A stretch of 64,000 nucleotides of DNA from Dugong dugon. Its lineage: Eukaryota > Chordata > Mammalia > Sirenia > Dugongidae. The stretch covers positions 16,724,501 through 16,788,500 of the forward strand of contig CM057476.1 of NCBI GenBank assembly GCA_030035585.1, written 5' to 3'. The notes beneath the pieces were generated by a model. The model was not told where the DNA came from and ran no database searches. It saw nothing but the letters and a program-made list of their open reading frames with translations. Each line of letters begins with the position of its first letter. Position 1 is the stretch's first letter. Below are positions 20,600 to 32,309 of this stretch, piece by piece. The position numbers were made by a program, and so were the translations under genes.

Positions 20600-22200
20600 A
20601 ATTCCAAGTGCAAAGACTTGGAAGTAGAAAATCAAAAGGGAAGAACATGCTCAGCATTTCTCAAGCTGAAAGAACTGAAGAAAAAATTCAAGCCTTGAGT
20701 TGCAATACGAAGGATTCCACATTGAAAATATTAAACGACGCGAGAAGCATCAAAATAAGATGGAAGAAATACACAAAATCACTCTACCAAAAAGAATTGG
20801 TCAAGTTCATCCATTTCAGGAGGTAGCATATGATCAGGAACCAATGGTACTGAAGGCAGAGGTCCAACATGCACTGAAGGCACTGGCGAAAAACAAGGCT
20901 CCAGGAAATGACAGATTATCAATTGAGATGTTTCAACAAACGAATGCACTGCTAGAAGTGCTCACTCGCATCTATGCCAAGTAATCTGGAAGACAGCTAC
21001 TTGGCCAATCAACTAGAAGAGATCCATATTTATGCCTATTCCAAAGAAAGGTGATCCAACAGAATACAGAAATGATTGAACAATATCACTAATATTACAC
21101 ACAAATAAAATTTTGCTGAAGATCAATTAAAAGCAGTTGCAGCAATACATCGACAGGAAACTGCCAGATATTCAAGCTGCATTCAGAAGAGGACATGATA
21201 CAAGGGGTATCACTGCTGATGTTAGATGGAGCCTGGCTAAAAGCAGAGAATACCAGAAAGATGTTTACCTGTGTTTTACTAACTACCCAAAGGCATTCAA
21301 CTGTGTGGATCATAACAAATTATGGATAACATTGAAAAGAATGGGAATTCCAGAACAGTTAATTGTGCTCACGCAGAACCTGGACACAGACCAAGAGGAA
21401 GTTGTTCGAACAAAACAAGGGGATACCTCGTAGTTTAAAATCAGGAAATGTTTGCGCCAGGGTTGTATCCTTTCAACTATACTTATTCAATCTATACGCC
21501 GAGCAAATAATCTGAGAAGCTGGACTATATGAAGACGAATGTGGCATCAGGATTGAAGAAAGACTCATAAACAACCTGCGCTATGCAGATAATACAACCT
21601 TGCTTGCTGAAAGTGAAGAGGACTTGAAGCACTTACTGATGAAGGTCAAAGACTACAGCCTTCAGTATGAATTATACCTTAACATAAAGAAAACAAAAAT
21701 CCTCACAAGTGACCATGATAAACAACATCATGACAAATGGAGAAACGACTGAAGTTGTCAAGGATTTCATTTTACTTGGATTCACAATCAACACCCATGG
21801 AAGCAGCAGTCAAGAAATCAAAGGACGCATTGCATCGGGCAGATCTGTGGCAAAAGACCTCTTTCAAGTGTTAAAAAGTACGGATGTCATCTTGAAGACT
21901 AAGGTGCGCCTGACCCAAGCAATGGTGTTTTCAATCGCCTTATATGCATATGAAAGCTGGACAATGAATAAGGAGGACCGAAGAAGAACTGATGCCTTTG
22001 AATTACAGTGTTGGCGAAGAATATCAAATATACCATGGACTGCCAAAAGAAGGAACAAATCTGTCTTGGAAGAAGTACAGCCAGAACGCTCATTAGAAGC
22101 GAAGATGGCAAGACTTCACCTTATATACTTTGGACATGTTATCAGGAGGGATCAGTCCCTGGAGAAGGACATCGTGCTTGGTAAAGTAGAGGGTCAGTGA
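20600..22200 (+). pseudogene. RTE reverse transcriptase and C-terminal remnant
   Basis: RT landmarks are readable: ALKALAKNKAPGNDRLSIEMFQ (20870-20940), DVYLCFTNYPKAFNCVDHNKLW (21259-21325), RYADNTTLLAESEED (about 21589-21633), KNILTSDHDK-like KTKILTS (about 21690), and the intact 163-codon C-terminal frame 21709-22200. Two key Asp positions are changed: KAFD is KAFN, and the YADD catalytic box is YADN. Several frame breaks are also present. Confidence 0.88.
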
Positions 22201-22367
22201 AAAACCGGAAGACCCTCAAAGAGATGGACTGACACAGTGGCTGCAACAAGGGGCTCAAGCATAACAATGATTTTGAAAATGGCGCAGGACCAGGCAGTGT
22301 TTCATTCTTTCGCACATAGGTTCACTATGAGTTGGAACCAACTCGAGGGCACCTGACAACAACAACA

Positions 22368-22540
22368 CAGTGCTGGAAGATGAGCTCGCTAGGCTGGAAG
22401 ACACTCCAAATGCACAGTGGCTTCAACAGTGCACCCGATCAAGGATCGTGAAGATGGAGCAGGACTGGGCAGCCTTCTTTCTGTTCTGCATGGAGTTGCC
22501 AGGGGTTGGGTGCCTGACTTGATGGCAGCTAACACCAACA
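22368..22540 (+). mobile_element. Short non-autonomous RTE piece
   Basis: Resembles the RTE 5'-region phrase 'gtgctggaagatgagc', then 'ggctggaagacactccaaa', followed by a diverged RTE 3' end ('atggagttgccaggggttgg'), with the middle missing. Confidence 0.7.
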
Positions 22541-22545
22541 GCAAC

Positions 22546-22703
22546 CAAAAACCCAAAACCAAAACTGTTGCTGTTGAGTCCATTCTGACTCACAGCAACT
22601 GTATAAAGCAGAGTAGAACTTCCCCACAGTGTTTCCAAGGAGCGGCTGATGGATTCGAACTGCCAATCTTTTCGTTAGCAGTCAAGTGCCACCAGGGCTC
22701 CCA
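22546..22703 (-). repeat. AfroSINE type A
   Basis: Reverse copy, 'tgttgagtccattctgactc' to 'gtgccaccagggctccc', with a deletion in the tRNA-like part. It lies directly behind the RTE pieces and is followed by CAACAACAAC. Confidence 0.9.
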
Positions 22704-23934
22704 ACAACAACAAGGAGTGACAAAGTAAAGATTCCAACCCAGAGGTTGTCCTCTCCAACACATTAACCACTATGTATACTGCCCCTCAAGTCCAATGTTC
22801 TTAGGAGTGAAACTGAGTTTCTTTACTGCTGTTCCTTTGGTCTGTCTCAGCTAAGCCCTGCTGACGTGTTCCTGCTGCCGCAGTGAGCATTCTGCACTTG
22901 TCAGCCCACACACAGACTTCCATACAGAGAGCATATGTCCCTTAAAAACAAAAACCCACTCCTTCCCATGCAGTGGTTATGAAGAAGTTGTATTGGGTAA
23001 AGGAAACTTTCCATTTTATAATCTGTCTCTCCCTCCGCCTGCCTGATGCACTTAATTATCTTACTCTCCATCATTCCTCTTGTGATGTTAACCAGCGGAG
23101 TTTTACATCGTGGAAAGCAGTGAGCAAGCGTCCCAGGTGAGTGGATTTAAAGGCGAAAACTGCTCTTCCCTGCAAATAGCTCCCTTCACACAAATAGCTT
23201 GGTAATCAGCAATAATGATGAAGAAAATGTAGGAAACATACAAGGGAATTAAATGGGAATTTACTAAAATATTAAGCATTTTTAAATGGCCTTCACGGTA
23301 TCGGGGGAGCACTTCTGAGCTTGCTGAATGAATATCCCACAGTCTGAAGTTCCCAGAATAGACTGGTGTGTCTGACAGGAGGACCCAGACACTCTTGTTA
23401 ATGCTTTTCATCTCTCACCCAGCTAGTTCTCGGAGGCCTACCAGCTGGGAGTCTGGCTAGCTTGGTTAAACATGGGCTACAATTCACCAGAAAACCTGGC
23501 CAACACTGATTCCCAAGCCCCTTCTGTGGAGTTAACTGATAACACAGGCATTCATCACTCTATAGGTTTGCTACCGACTTGGCTTTTCATGATATCCTCC
23601 CTACGCAGATGCTTGAGAAAAATTTCTCCCTAGTTTCAGTATCAGGAGCAGCTAGACATCTCCTCAACAGCCTTTAAAAAATCTTCTGGCCTTTAGGAAT
23701 CATGGAGGGATTGTGTTTCCTTCTTTCCACTGGCCACTAGGATGCTCAGGACCAAATCTGTGTACCAAATCATTGGGATGTGAATTTTGATACTTGCCTC
23801 ACCTGATTTTGTTTTCTTACTCTTGTTTTTCCTGTCCTCCGCTTTTCTCAACTTTTCTTCCCCCTGCTCTAACCCTCTTTAGAATAAGAGCATAAAGTAG
23901 TCAAATAAATCTCTTATCAACCTCTTAAATACTC
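22704..23934. other. Unassigned, apparently single-copy sequence
   Basis: No repeat recognised for 1.2 kb. A 102-codon antisense frame (23103-23411) has no motif. I see no exon with paired splice sites. Confidence 0.4.
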
Positions 23935-23966
23935 CATTAACCTGCTGGTTTCAAGTCAATTCTGAC
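23935..23966 (-). repeat. AfroSINE type A, left part (split by LTR)
   Basis: 'ctggtttcaagtcaattctg' is the left edge of a reverse type A copy whose remainder is 24487-24652. Confidence 0.8.
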
Positions 23967-24486
23967 TTTTATGGATTGAACTGTGTCCTCCAAAAATGTG
24001 TGCCAACTTGGCTAGGCTGTGATTCCCACTACTGTGTGGTTGTCCACCATTTTGTGATCTAATGTGATTATCGTATATGCTGTAAATCCTAACCTCTATC
24101 ATGTTAATGAGGCAGGATTAGAGGCACTTATGTTAATGGAGCAATACTCAATCTACAATTAGGTTCTATCCTGAGTCAATCTCTTTTGAGATATAAAAGA
24201 GAGAATCCAGCAGAGAGGAGAGGGACCTCATTACCACCAAGCAAGAAGAACCAGAAGCACAGCACAACCTTTGAACCCAGGGTCCCTGTGCTGAGAAGCT
24301 TCTAGACCAGGGGAAGATTTTATGACAAGGACTGTTCCCTAGAACCGACAGAGAGAAAGATTTCCTTGGAGCCAGGACCTTGAATTTGGACCTCTAGACT
24401 TCTAAACTGTGAGAAAATAAACTTCTGTTTGTTAAATCCATCCACTTGTGATACTTCTGTTATAGCAGCACTAGATAACTAACATA
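23967..24486 (+). mobile_element. Solo LTR, MaLR-like (ERVL-MaLR) fossil, inserted in a SINE
   Basis: About 520 bp. The 5' part 'atggattgaactgtgtcctc', the AATAAACTTCTGTTTGTTAA signal region and the end 'agcagcactagataactaac' follow the MaLR LTR plan. Flanked by a perfect 5-bp repeat CTGAC (23962-23966 and 24487-24491) within SINE sequence. No internal region. It looks whole for a solo LTR, and younger than the one at 7731. Confidence 0.82.
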
Positions 24487-24652
24487 CTGACTCAAAAGGA
24501 CAGGGCAGAACTGTCCTATAGGGTTTCCAAGGCTGTGAACTTTACAAAAGCAGACTGCCACATCTTTCTCCCATGGAGGGGCTGGTGGGTTTGAACCGCT
24601 GACCTTTTACTTAACACCTGAGCGCTTAACCATTGCACCATCAGGGCTCCCT
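24487..24652 (-). repeat. AfroSINE type A, right part
   Basis: 'gggtttccaaggctgtgaac' to 'attgcaccatcagggctcc' completes the SINE begun at 23935. Confidence 0.92.
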
Positions 24653-24717
24653 CTCTGAACTACTACAAAAAAATAATAGTAATAACTAAGATGCAGACGT
24701 GAAGACTGAATTCTTTG

Positions 24718-24828
24718 AAGACGTCTTCATCTTTGTAGTACCAGTGCCCTGAATAGGACCTGATACACAGTAAGTGCCCAGCCAGGGCCTGGTACATAGT
24801 AGATGTTCAGTTAATATTCAAACCCCTT
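24718..24828 (+). repeat. L2 tail-like fragment
   Basis: 'gatacacagtaagtgcccag' and 'gtacatagtagatgttcag' are L2/MIR-type tail phrases, apparently duplicated side by side. Confidence 0.5.
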
Positions 24829-25851
24829 CTATTTGCTGTGGCATGAACCATCAGCCTGGCACTTACTAAAGAATTAATTTAAATAAGGATGTCGTTAGCC
24901 CTCACCATCAAAGAACGAAGAAAGGTCTTGGGTTGTTCCATGAGTATAAACATAGATATTTCATTGCATGTTACAGAATCCAGTGAGTTACAGGTTCTGC
25001 AGCGGAAGAAAAAGGCTCTTGTCCAGTTACACATTAAAATCAGAGCCCGGGGGACTTCCGGCAAAAAGGCGCACTAGGCAGAAGCACCACACCATCCCTC
25101 CGCAGCAAAGATCCGAAAAACTATGCCAAACAGAGAAAACAGCAATCCTGAAACCCTAAAACATCAAATGAAGAGATAAAGAACTCAGCCAAGCACCAAA
25201 TGGAGTGAGAAACCTGACAGAGAAGGGAGAGTGAGGAGAGATTCATGCAGAGGTCTCCTATCAGCTAACACAGCACGGATCCACCATCTTGGACCCCTAT
25301 CGGAGACAAGCAAACAGGGGGTACGAGAAAGCAGCTTCATGGAGCTTCCAGAGGGAGACAAAACAACCATCTCTCATCTCTCCACTCCAACGGCAAGCTC
25401 CCCTAGCATTCTTTTTTGTTTTTTGTTTTTGTATGTTTTTGGCTCCTGTTCCTCTCTCCTCTCTCCCATATCCATCTTAGCTCCACACATAACAATCTCC
25501 CCCCTACATTCTGTCTACCTGAACCATGGGCTTGACATCACACCACCAAGCAGCACAGGCACGGCCTACTGGAACCTGCCCTGCACTGATTACCGACCCG
25601 CCCTGGTGGCTGTACTAAGTGCCACAAACAACCCGTCCCAGTAACTCCTCTTCAGCTAGACCTGCCCTGCCGTACCATATCTGAGTGACTGACCCTTCCA
25701 GTTGAAGAAGGAGGTGAAAAGTATTGTGCCCACAGACGAGCAGACAACAAAGAACACACAGTCTGCCTGCTCAGACATAGTCAAATTTTCTTTAAAAAAA
25801 GGGACAAAACAAACAAATCTACAATCAATAAACGAGAAAAAGAAGTAATGA

Positions 25852-26925
25852 ATGCCCCGAAGACAGCAGACAATATCAAAACATTTACAAAAACAGGACA
25901 GGATGGCTCCAGTAGGCATCCAAAATAAAACATCAGATGACTTTCCAGTGGAAGAAAAGGCACTAGAACTACCTGATAGGGAATTCAAATCTCTAATACT
26001 CAGAATTACCCAAGAGTTGAAACAAAAAGCAGACAAAAACGAGGAAAAAATAGACAAATTCATAGAAAAGGCAGACAAATTCATGGAAAATACAGACAAA
26101 AAACTGGAAGAATTCAGGAAAATAATGCAGAAACAAAATGCCAAAATACATTCACAACTAGAAATTATAAAAAAACAACAATTAGAAATCCAAAGGATAA
26201 ACAACAAGATTTCAGAAATGGACAATGTCATAGAAGGGCTGAGGAGCAGATCTGAAATTGTGGAAGACAGGATCGGTGGAATTGAAGACAAACAGTTGGA
26301 TACAACTCTGTTTGAGGAAAACTCAGAAAAAAGAACAAAGAAAAATGAAGAGACCCTGAGAGTGATGTGGGACACAATCAAAAGCAAAAATTTTCAAGTG
26401 ACTGGAGTTCCAGAACAGGGGGAGAAAACAGAAAACACAGAGAGGATCATTGAAGAACTGCTGACAGAAAACTTCCCCTATATCATGAAAGATGAAAAGC
26501 TGTCCATCCAAGAAGCTCAACGAACCCCATATAGGAGAGACCCCAAAAGAAAATCACCAAGGCATATCATAATCACACTTACCAAAACCTAAGACAAACA
26601 AAGAATCCTGAGAGCAGCTCGTGAAAAACAAGAAGTCACATACAGAGAAGAAACAATAAGACTAAGCTCAGATTATTCGGCAGAAGCCATGCAGGCAAGA
26701 AGGCAATGGGATGACATATATAAAACCTTGAAAGAAAAAAATTGCCAGCCAAGAATAATACATCCTGCAAACCTCTCGTTCAAATATGATGGTGAAATTA
26801 GGACATTTCCAGATAAACAGAAATTAAGGGAATATGTAAAAACCAAACCAAACTTACAAGAATTATTAAAGGGAGTTCTTCGATCTGAGAACAAACAACT
26901 TCAGCTCACAGACAGAATCTAGGAT
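25852..26925 (+). pseudogene. L1 ORF1 (RNA-binding chaperone), one internal stop
   Basis: The first 246 codons (25852-26592) hold a basic N-terminus (MPRRQQTISKHLQKQ), a long Lys/Glu-rich coiled coil of roughly residues 40-165 (heptads around ADKNEEKIDKFIEKADKF), and the start of the RRM (VMWDTIKSKNFQVTGVPEQ). A TAA at 26590-26592 follows TLTKT. The same frame then resumes with DKQRILRAAREK and runs through WDDIYKTLKEKNCQPRI to TDRI (stop near 26922), the C-terminal domain. A single stop separates this from a full-length ORF1p of about 357 residues. Confidence 0.92.
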
Positions 26926-27342
26926 GCAGGATCGTACCAGCCAGATACCATTCTAGGAAATGAACTCTCAAGGACTATCCAAAACCAAAAGAAATACTAC
27001 AAGGAATCAGAGAAGTTAATCAGTAAATAACAACAACATCAGAACAATAAAAGGGGAATACACAGTGTAGGTATAGAACCTCCTAATGGAGAGGAAGGCA
27101 AGGCAATGCCAAGGAATAATAGACTGCTTCAAACTTAGAAAGATAAGGGTAAATTTCATGGTAACCACAAAGAAAGTTAACAAACATACTCATAAAAATA
27201 AAGAGGAAAAACATAAAGTCTCAACAAAAAACCTGCAAAAACAAAAGAAATGAAAAAAAAATCCACAAACAAAAGTAACCCAGAACAGGAGAGTAAGAAG
27301 AACAAAGAAAACGTCAGCACCACAAAAAAAAAGCACTATCAA

Positions 27343-30300
27343 ATGACAGCAACAAACACACATCTATCAATAATTACAATGAATGTAAATGGACTCAATG
27401 CACCCATAAAGAGACGGATAGTGATGGAATGGATAAGAAAACAGGATCCATCAATATGCTGTTTACAAGATACATACCTTAGAAACAAAGATATGAATTT
27501 ATTAAAAGTCAAAGGTTGGAAAAAAATATACCAAGCTAACAACTACCAAAAAATAACAGGAGTGGCAATACTAATCTCAGATAAAACAGACTTTAAAACA
27601 AAGTCGACCATAAAAGACAAAGAAGGGCACTATATAGTGATTAAGGGGATGAACCATCATGAAGACATAACCATAATAAACACCTATGGACCCAATGACA
27701 GGGCTCCAAAATACATAAAACAAACTCTAATAACACTGAAAAGAGAAATTGACAGTTCTACAATAATAGTAGAAGACTTCAACACACCACTCTCAGTAAA
27801 GGACAGAACAACTAAGAAGAAACTCAGCAAAGATACAGAAGACCTAAAGGGCACCATCAGCCAACTTGACCTCATAGACATATATAGAACACTCCACCCA
27901 ACAGCTGCAAAGTACACATTCTTTTCCAATGCACATGGAACGTTCTCCAGAACAGACCACATTTTAGACCACAGAGCAATCCTCAACAAGATCCAAAACG
28001 TTAAGATAATTCAAAGTATCTTTTCTGACCACAATGCCATCAAGGTAGAAATTAACAACAGAAAGAGCAAGGAAAAAAAATCAATTACATAGAAACTGAA
28101 TAATATCCTGCTTACACATCACTGGGTAACAGAAGAAATCAGAGATGGAATCAAAAACTTCCTAGAATCCAGTAAGAATGAAAACACATCATACCAAAAC
28201 CTTTGGGACACAGCAAAGGCAGTCCTCAGAGGACAATTTATAGCAATAGTTGCACACATCAAAAAAGAAGAAAGGGACAAAATCGAAACATTAACTACAG
28301 AACTCAAACAAATAGAGAACAGCAGAAAAAGCCCACAGCCACCGGAAGAAAGGAAACAGTAAAGATCAGAGCAGAAATAAATGAACTAGAGAACAGAAAA
28401 ACAATAGAAAGAATCAACAAAACCAAAAGTTGGTTCTCTGAAAGAATCAACAAAATCGACAAACCACTGGCCAGACCGACAAAAGAAAAACAGGAGAGTA
28501 CACAAATAACCCAAATAAGAAAAGAAATGGGTGACATTACAAAACACCCAACTAAAATAAAAAGGATTATAACAGAATATTATGAAAAATTATACTCCAA
28601 CTAATTAGAAAACCTAGAGGAAATGGATAAATTTCTAGAAACACACTACCTACCAAAACCACAACAAAGTGATGTTGAAAATCTGAATCTACCCATAACA
28701 AGAGAAGAGATTGAAAAGTTAATAAAAAAAACTCCCAACAAAAAAAAAGCCCTGGCCCAGATGGCTTCACTGAAGAATTCAACAAAACATTTACAGAAGA
28801 GCTTGTACCAATTTCAGAGCATAGAAAAGGAAGCAACACTTCCAAATTCATTCTATGAAGCCAGCATAACGCTGATACCAAAACCAGGCAAAGATGTCAC
28901 AAAAAAAAAAAAAATTACAGACCAAGATCTCTCAGGAATATAGACGCAAAAATTCTCAACAAAATTCTAGCCGATAGAATTCAGCATCATATCAAAAAAA
29001 TAATAGACCATGACCAAGTAGGATTCATACCAGGTATGCAGGATGGTTCAACATTAGAAAATCCATCAATGTAATCCACCACATAAATAAAAGGAAAGAA
29101 AAGAATCACATGATCATCTCAACTGACGCAGAAAAGGCATTTGACAAAGTCCAACAGCCATTCCTGATAAAAACTCTCAATCAAATAGGCATAGAAGGGA
29201 AATTTCTCAACATAATAAAGGGCATCTATGCAAAACCAATGGCCAACATCATTCTTAATGGAGAGAGGCTGAAAACATTCCCCTTGAAAACAGGAACAAG
29301 ACAAGGATGCCCTTTATCACCACTCCTATTTAACATTGTGCTGGAAGTTCTAGCTAGAGCAATAAGGCAAGAAAAAGAAATAAAGGGCATCCAAATTGGT
29401 AATGAAGAAGTTAAACTGTCCCTGTTTGCAGATGATAGCATGCTATACATAGAAAACCCTAAAGACTCCATGAGAAATCTACTGGAACTAATAGAAAGAT
29501 TCAGCAGAGTAGCTGGATACAAGATAAACATACAAAAATCAGTTGGATTCCTATACACCAATAAGGAGAACGATGAAAAGGAATCAGGAAAACAACAGCA
29601 TTTATAATAGCCCCTAAAAAAACTAAAATACTTAGGAATAAATCTAACCAGGGATGTAAAAGACCTATACAAAGAAAACTACAAAACACTACCGCAAGAA
29701 ACCCAAAGGGATCTACATAAATGGAAAAACATACCATGCTCATGGATAGGCAGACTCAACATTGTGAAAATGACAATTCTACCCAAAGCCATTTACAAAT
29801 ACAATGCAATCCTGATCCAAATACCAATGACATTCTTCAAAGAGATGGAAAAACTAATCATTAACTTTATATGGAAAGGGAAGAAGCCCCAAAAAAGTAA
29901 AGCACTACTGAAGAAGAATAAAGTTGGAGGACTCACACTACCTGACTTCAGAACCTACTATACAGCTACAGTAGTCAAAACATGCTGGTAGTGGTACAAT
30001 GACAGATACATTGACCAATGGAACAGAATTGAGAACCCAGATGTAAATCCATCCACCTATGGTCACCTGATCTTCGACAAGGGCCCAAAGTCCATCAAAT
30101 GGGGAAAAGACAGTCTTTTTAACAAATGGTGCTGGCAAAACTGGATATCAATCTGCAAAAAAAAATGAAACAGGACCCCTACCTCACGCCGTATACAAAA
30201 ACTACTTCAAAATGGATCAAAGACCTGAATATAAAGCCTAAAACTATAAAGTTCATAGAAGAAAAAATAGGACCAACGCTTCAGGCCTTAATACATGGCA

Positions 30301-30984
30301 TTAACAGGATACAAACCATAACCATCAACACACAAACCCCAAAAGATAAGCTAAATAACCAGGACCTTCTAAAAATCAAACACCTATGCTCTTCAAAAGA
30401 CTTCGCCAAGAGTAAAAAGAGAACCTACAGACTGGGAAAAAAATTTTGGACAATACAAGTCAGACAAAGGTCTAATCTCCATAATCTACAAGAAAATCCA
30501 ACACCTCTACAACAAAAAGACAAATAATCCTATTAAAAAATGGGCAAAGGAAATGAACAGACACTTCACCGAGGAAGACATTCAAGCGGCCAACAGACAC
30601 ATGAGGAAATGCTCACGATCACTAGCCATTAGAGAAATGCAAATTAAAACCACAACGAGATACCATCTCACCACGGCAATACTGGCACGAATCAAAAACA
30701 CTGGAAATAACAAATGTTGGAGGGCCTGCGGGGAGATCGGAACTCTTATGCACTGCTGGTGGGGATGTAAAATGATACAACCATTTTGGAAAATGATATG
30801 GTGCTTCCTCAGAAAGCTAGAAATAGACATACCATTGGATCCAGCAATCCCACTCCTAGGAATATATCCTAGAGAAATAAGAGTCGTCACTCGAATAGAC
30901 ATATGCACACCTATGTTCATGGCGGCATTGTTCACAATACCAAAACGATGGAAACAACCTAGATGCCCATCAACAGATGAATGA
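27343..30984 (+). pseudogene. L1 ORF2 (endonuclease-reverse transcriptase), broken
   Basis: The likely start is the Met of MTATNTHLSIITMNVNGLN. The endonuclease (27343-28092) has MNVNG, CLQDTYL (the usual Glu is Asp), VEDFNTP (usually GDFN) and SDHNA, and ends at TAG 28090-28092. The frame shifts near 28325-28350, at the A-run 28741-28749 and near 29035-29050. The RT core 29110-29607 is open and keeps [27 protein letters not shown] and the FADD catalytic box. Stops TAA TAG (29605-29610) and TAG (29989-29991) follow, then another shift near 30160. The C-terminus 30553-30984 is open, with the Cys-rich [18 protein letters not shown] motif. Confidence 0.93.
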
Positions 30985-32309
30985 ACAAACTATGGTATAT
31001 ACACACAATGGAGTACTATGCAATGAGAAAGAACAATGATTAATCTGTGAAGCATCTCATAACATAGATGACACTGGACGGCATTATGCTGAGTGAAATA
31101 AGTCAATCACAAAAGGACAAATATTGTATGAGACCTCTATTGTAAAAACCCATGAAAAAGTTCACACACAAAAAGTAATAATCCTTGTTGGTTACCAGGG
31201 ATGGGAGGAGTGGGGGGGAGATACTGAATAGGCAATAGATAAGTGGTATCTTGGGTGAAGGGTGAGACAGTACACAATACAGGGGAAACCAGCACAACTT
31301 GTACAAGGAAAGGTCATGGAAGCTCCAAAGACACATCCAAAATCCCTGAGGGACTGAATTGCTGGGTGGAAGCCTGTGGGGACCATGGTCTCAGGGAACA
31401 TCTAGCTCAACTGACATAACACAGTTTATAAAGACAATATTCTACATTCTACCTTGGTGAGTAGCGTCTGGGGTCTTAAAAGCCTGCGAGCAGGCATCTA
31501 AGATACTCCACTGGTCTCATCCCTCCGGGAGGAAGGGAGAATGAAGAGAACAGGATACAAGGAAAAGATTAGTCCAAAGGACTAATGGACCACAGCTACC
31601 AAGGCCTCCACCAGACTGAGTCCAGTACAGCTAGATGGTGCCCGGCTACCACCACTGACCAGGATCACAACAGAGGGTTCTGGACAGAGCTGGAGAAGGA
31701 TGTAGAACAAAATTCTAACTCACAAAAAAAAAGACCAGATTTACTGGCCTAAAGGAGACTGGAGAAACCCCGAGAGTATGGCCCCCAGACACCCTTTTAG
31801 CTCAGTGGTGAAGTCATTTCCAAGGTTCACCGTTCAGCCGGGGAGTGGACAGCCCCATAAAACCAAATGGGACTAATGTGGCACAGCAGTCCAGAGACAA
31901 GGGCCAGAAGGCAGAAGGCGACAGGAAAGGTGGTCACAGGGAACCCAAGGTTAAGTAAGGATAGTGTTGATGTGTTGTGAGGTCGTTAACCATTGTTATA
32001 GGGCAACATGTGTACTGTTAAATGAGAAACTATTTTGTTCTGTAAGCCCTCATCTAAAGTGAGAATAGCAGCACAATTGGAAGAGCGTAGTCAATGTCAC
32101 TGAACTGTGCATGTAGAAATTTTTGAAATGGTCTATCTTTGGCTATGTATATTTTCACCAAAAAAAAAAAAGTTGAGAAGGAAGAGAGTTGACATGTTGT
32201 GGGGTTGTTAACCAATGTCATAAAACAATATGTGTACTACTGTTTCATGAGAAACTGTTCGGTAAACCTTCACCTGAAGTACAATTAAAAAAAAGAAAAA
32301 TCAGAGCCC

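Larger units (their letters stand above)
18728..22362 (+). mobile_element. Nearly full-length RTE (BovB-like) LINE
   Basis: A 3.6-kb copy with all parts in order: a 5' region made of two related halves (about 18728-18960 and 18975-19200), an AP endonuclease (from IIGTYNV at about 19376, then TITQIYAPTT at about 19660-19690), a reverse transcriptase (about 20840-21700), the C-terminal ESWTMNKEDRRRTDAFELQ segment (about 21955-22010), and a 3' end with CAACAACAAC. Strong likeness to BovB at the C-terminus (AMVF...YESWT...CWRR...PWTA). A type A SINE at 20152-20316 interrupts it. Confidence 0.93.
25049..32296 (+). mobile_element. Full-length L1 with target duplication, sense to host gene
   Basis: A 7.25-kb L1 with 5'UTR (25049-25851), ORF1, inter-ORF region, ORF2 and a long 3'UTR (30985-32296). 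Flanked by a perfect 13-bp duplication AAAATCAGAGCCC (25036-25048 and 32297-32309), which marks both ends as original. The 3'UTR carries two tail modules (see findings). ORF1 has one internal stop in the read frame and ORF2 several breaks, so the copy is dead but fairly young. It lies about 1.9 kb upstream of the first exon seen, same strand. Confidence 0.96.

Noticed and set aside
25656-26387. 243-codon minus-strand frame
   Set aside because: It is the exact antisense of L1 ORF1; the Ser/Phe/Ile-rich product mirrors the Lys/Glu-rich coiled coil.
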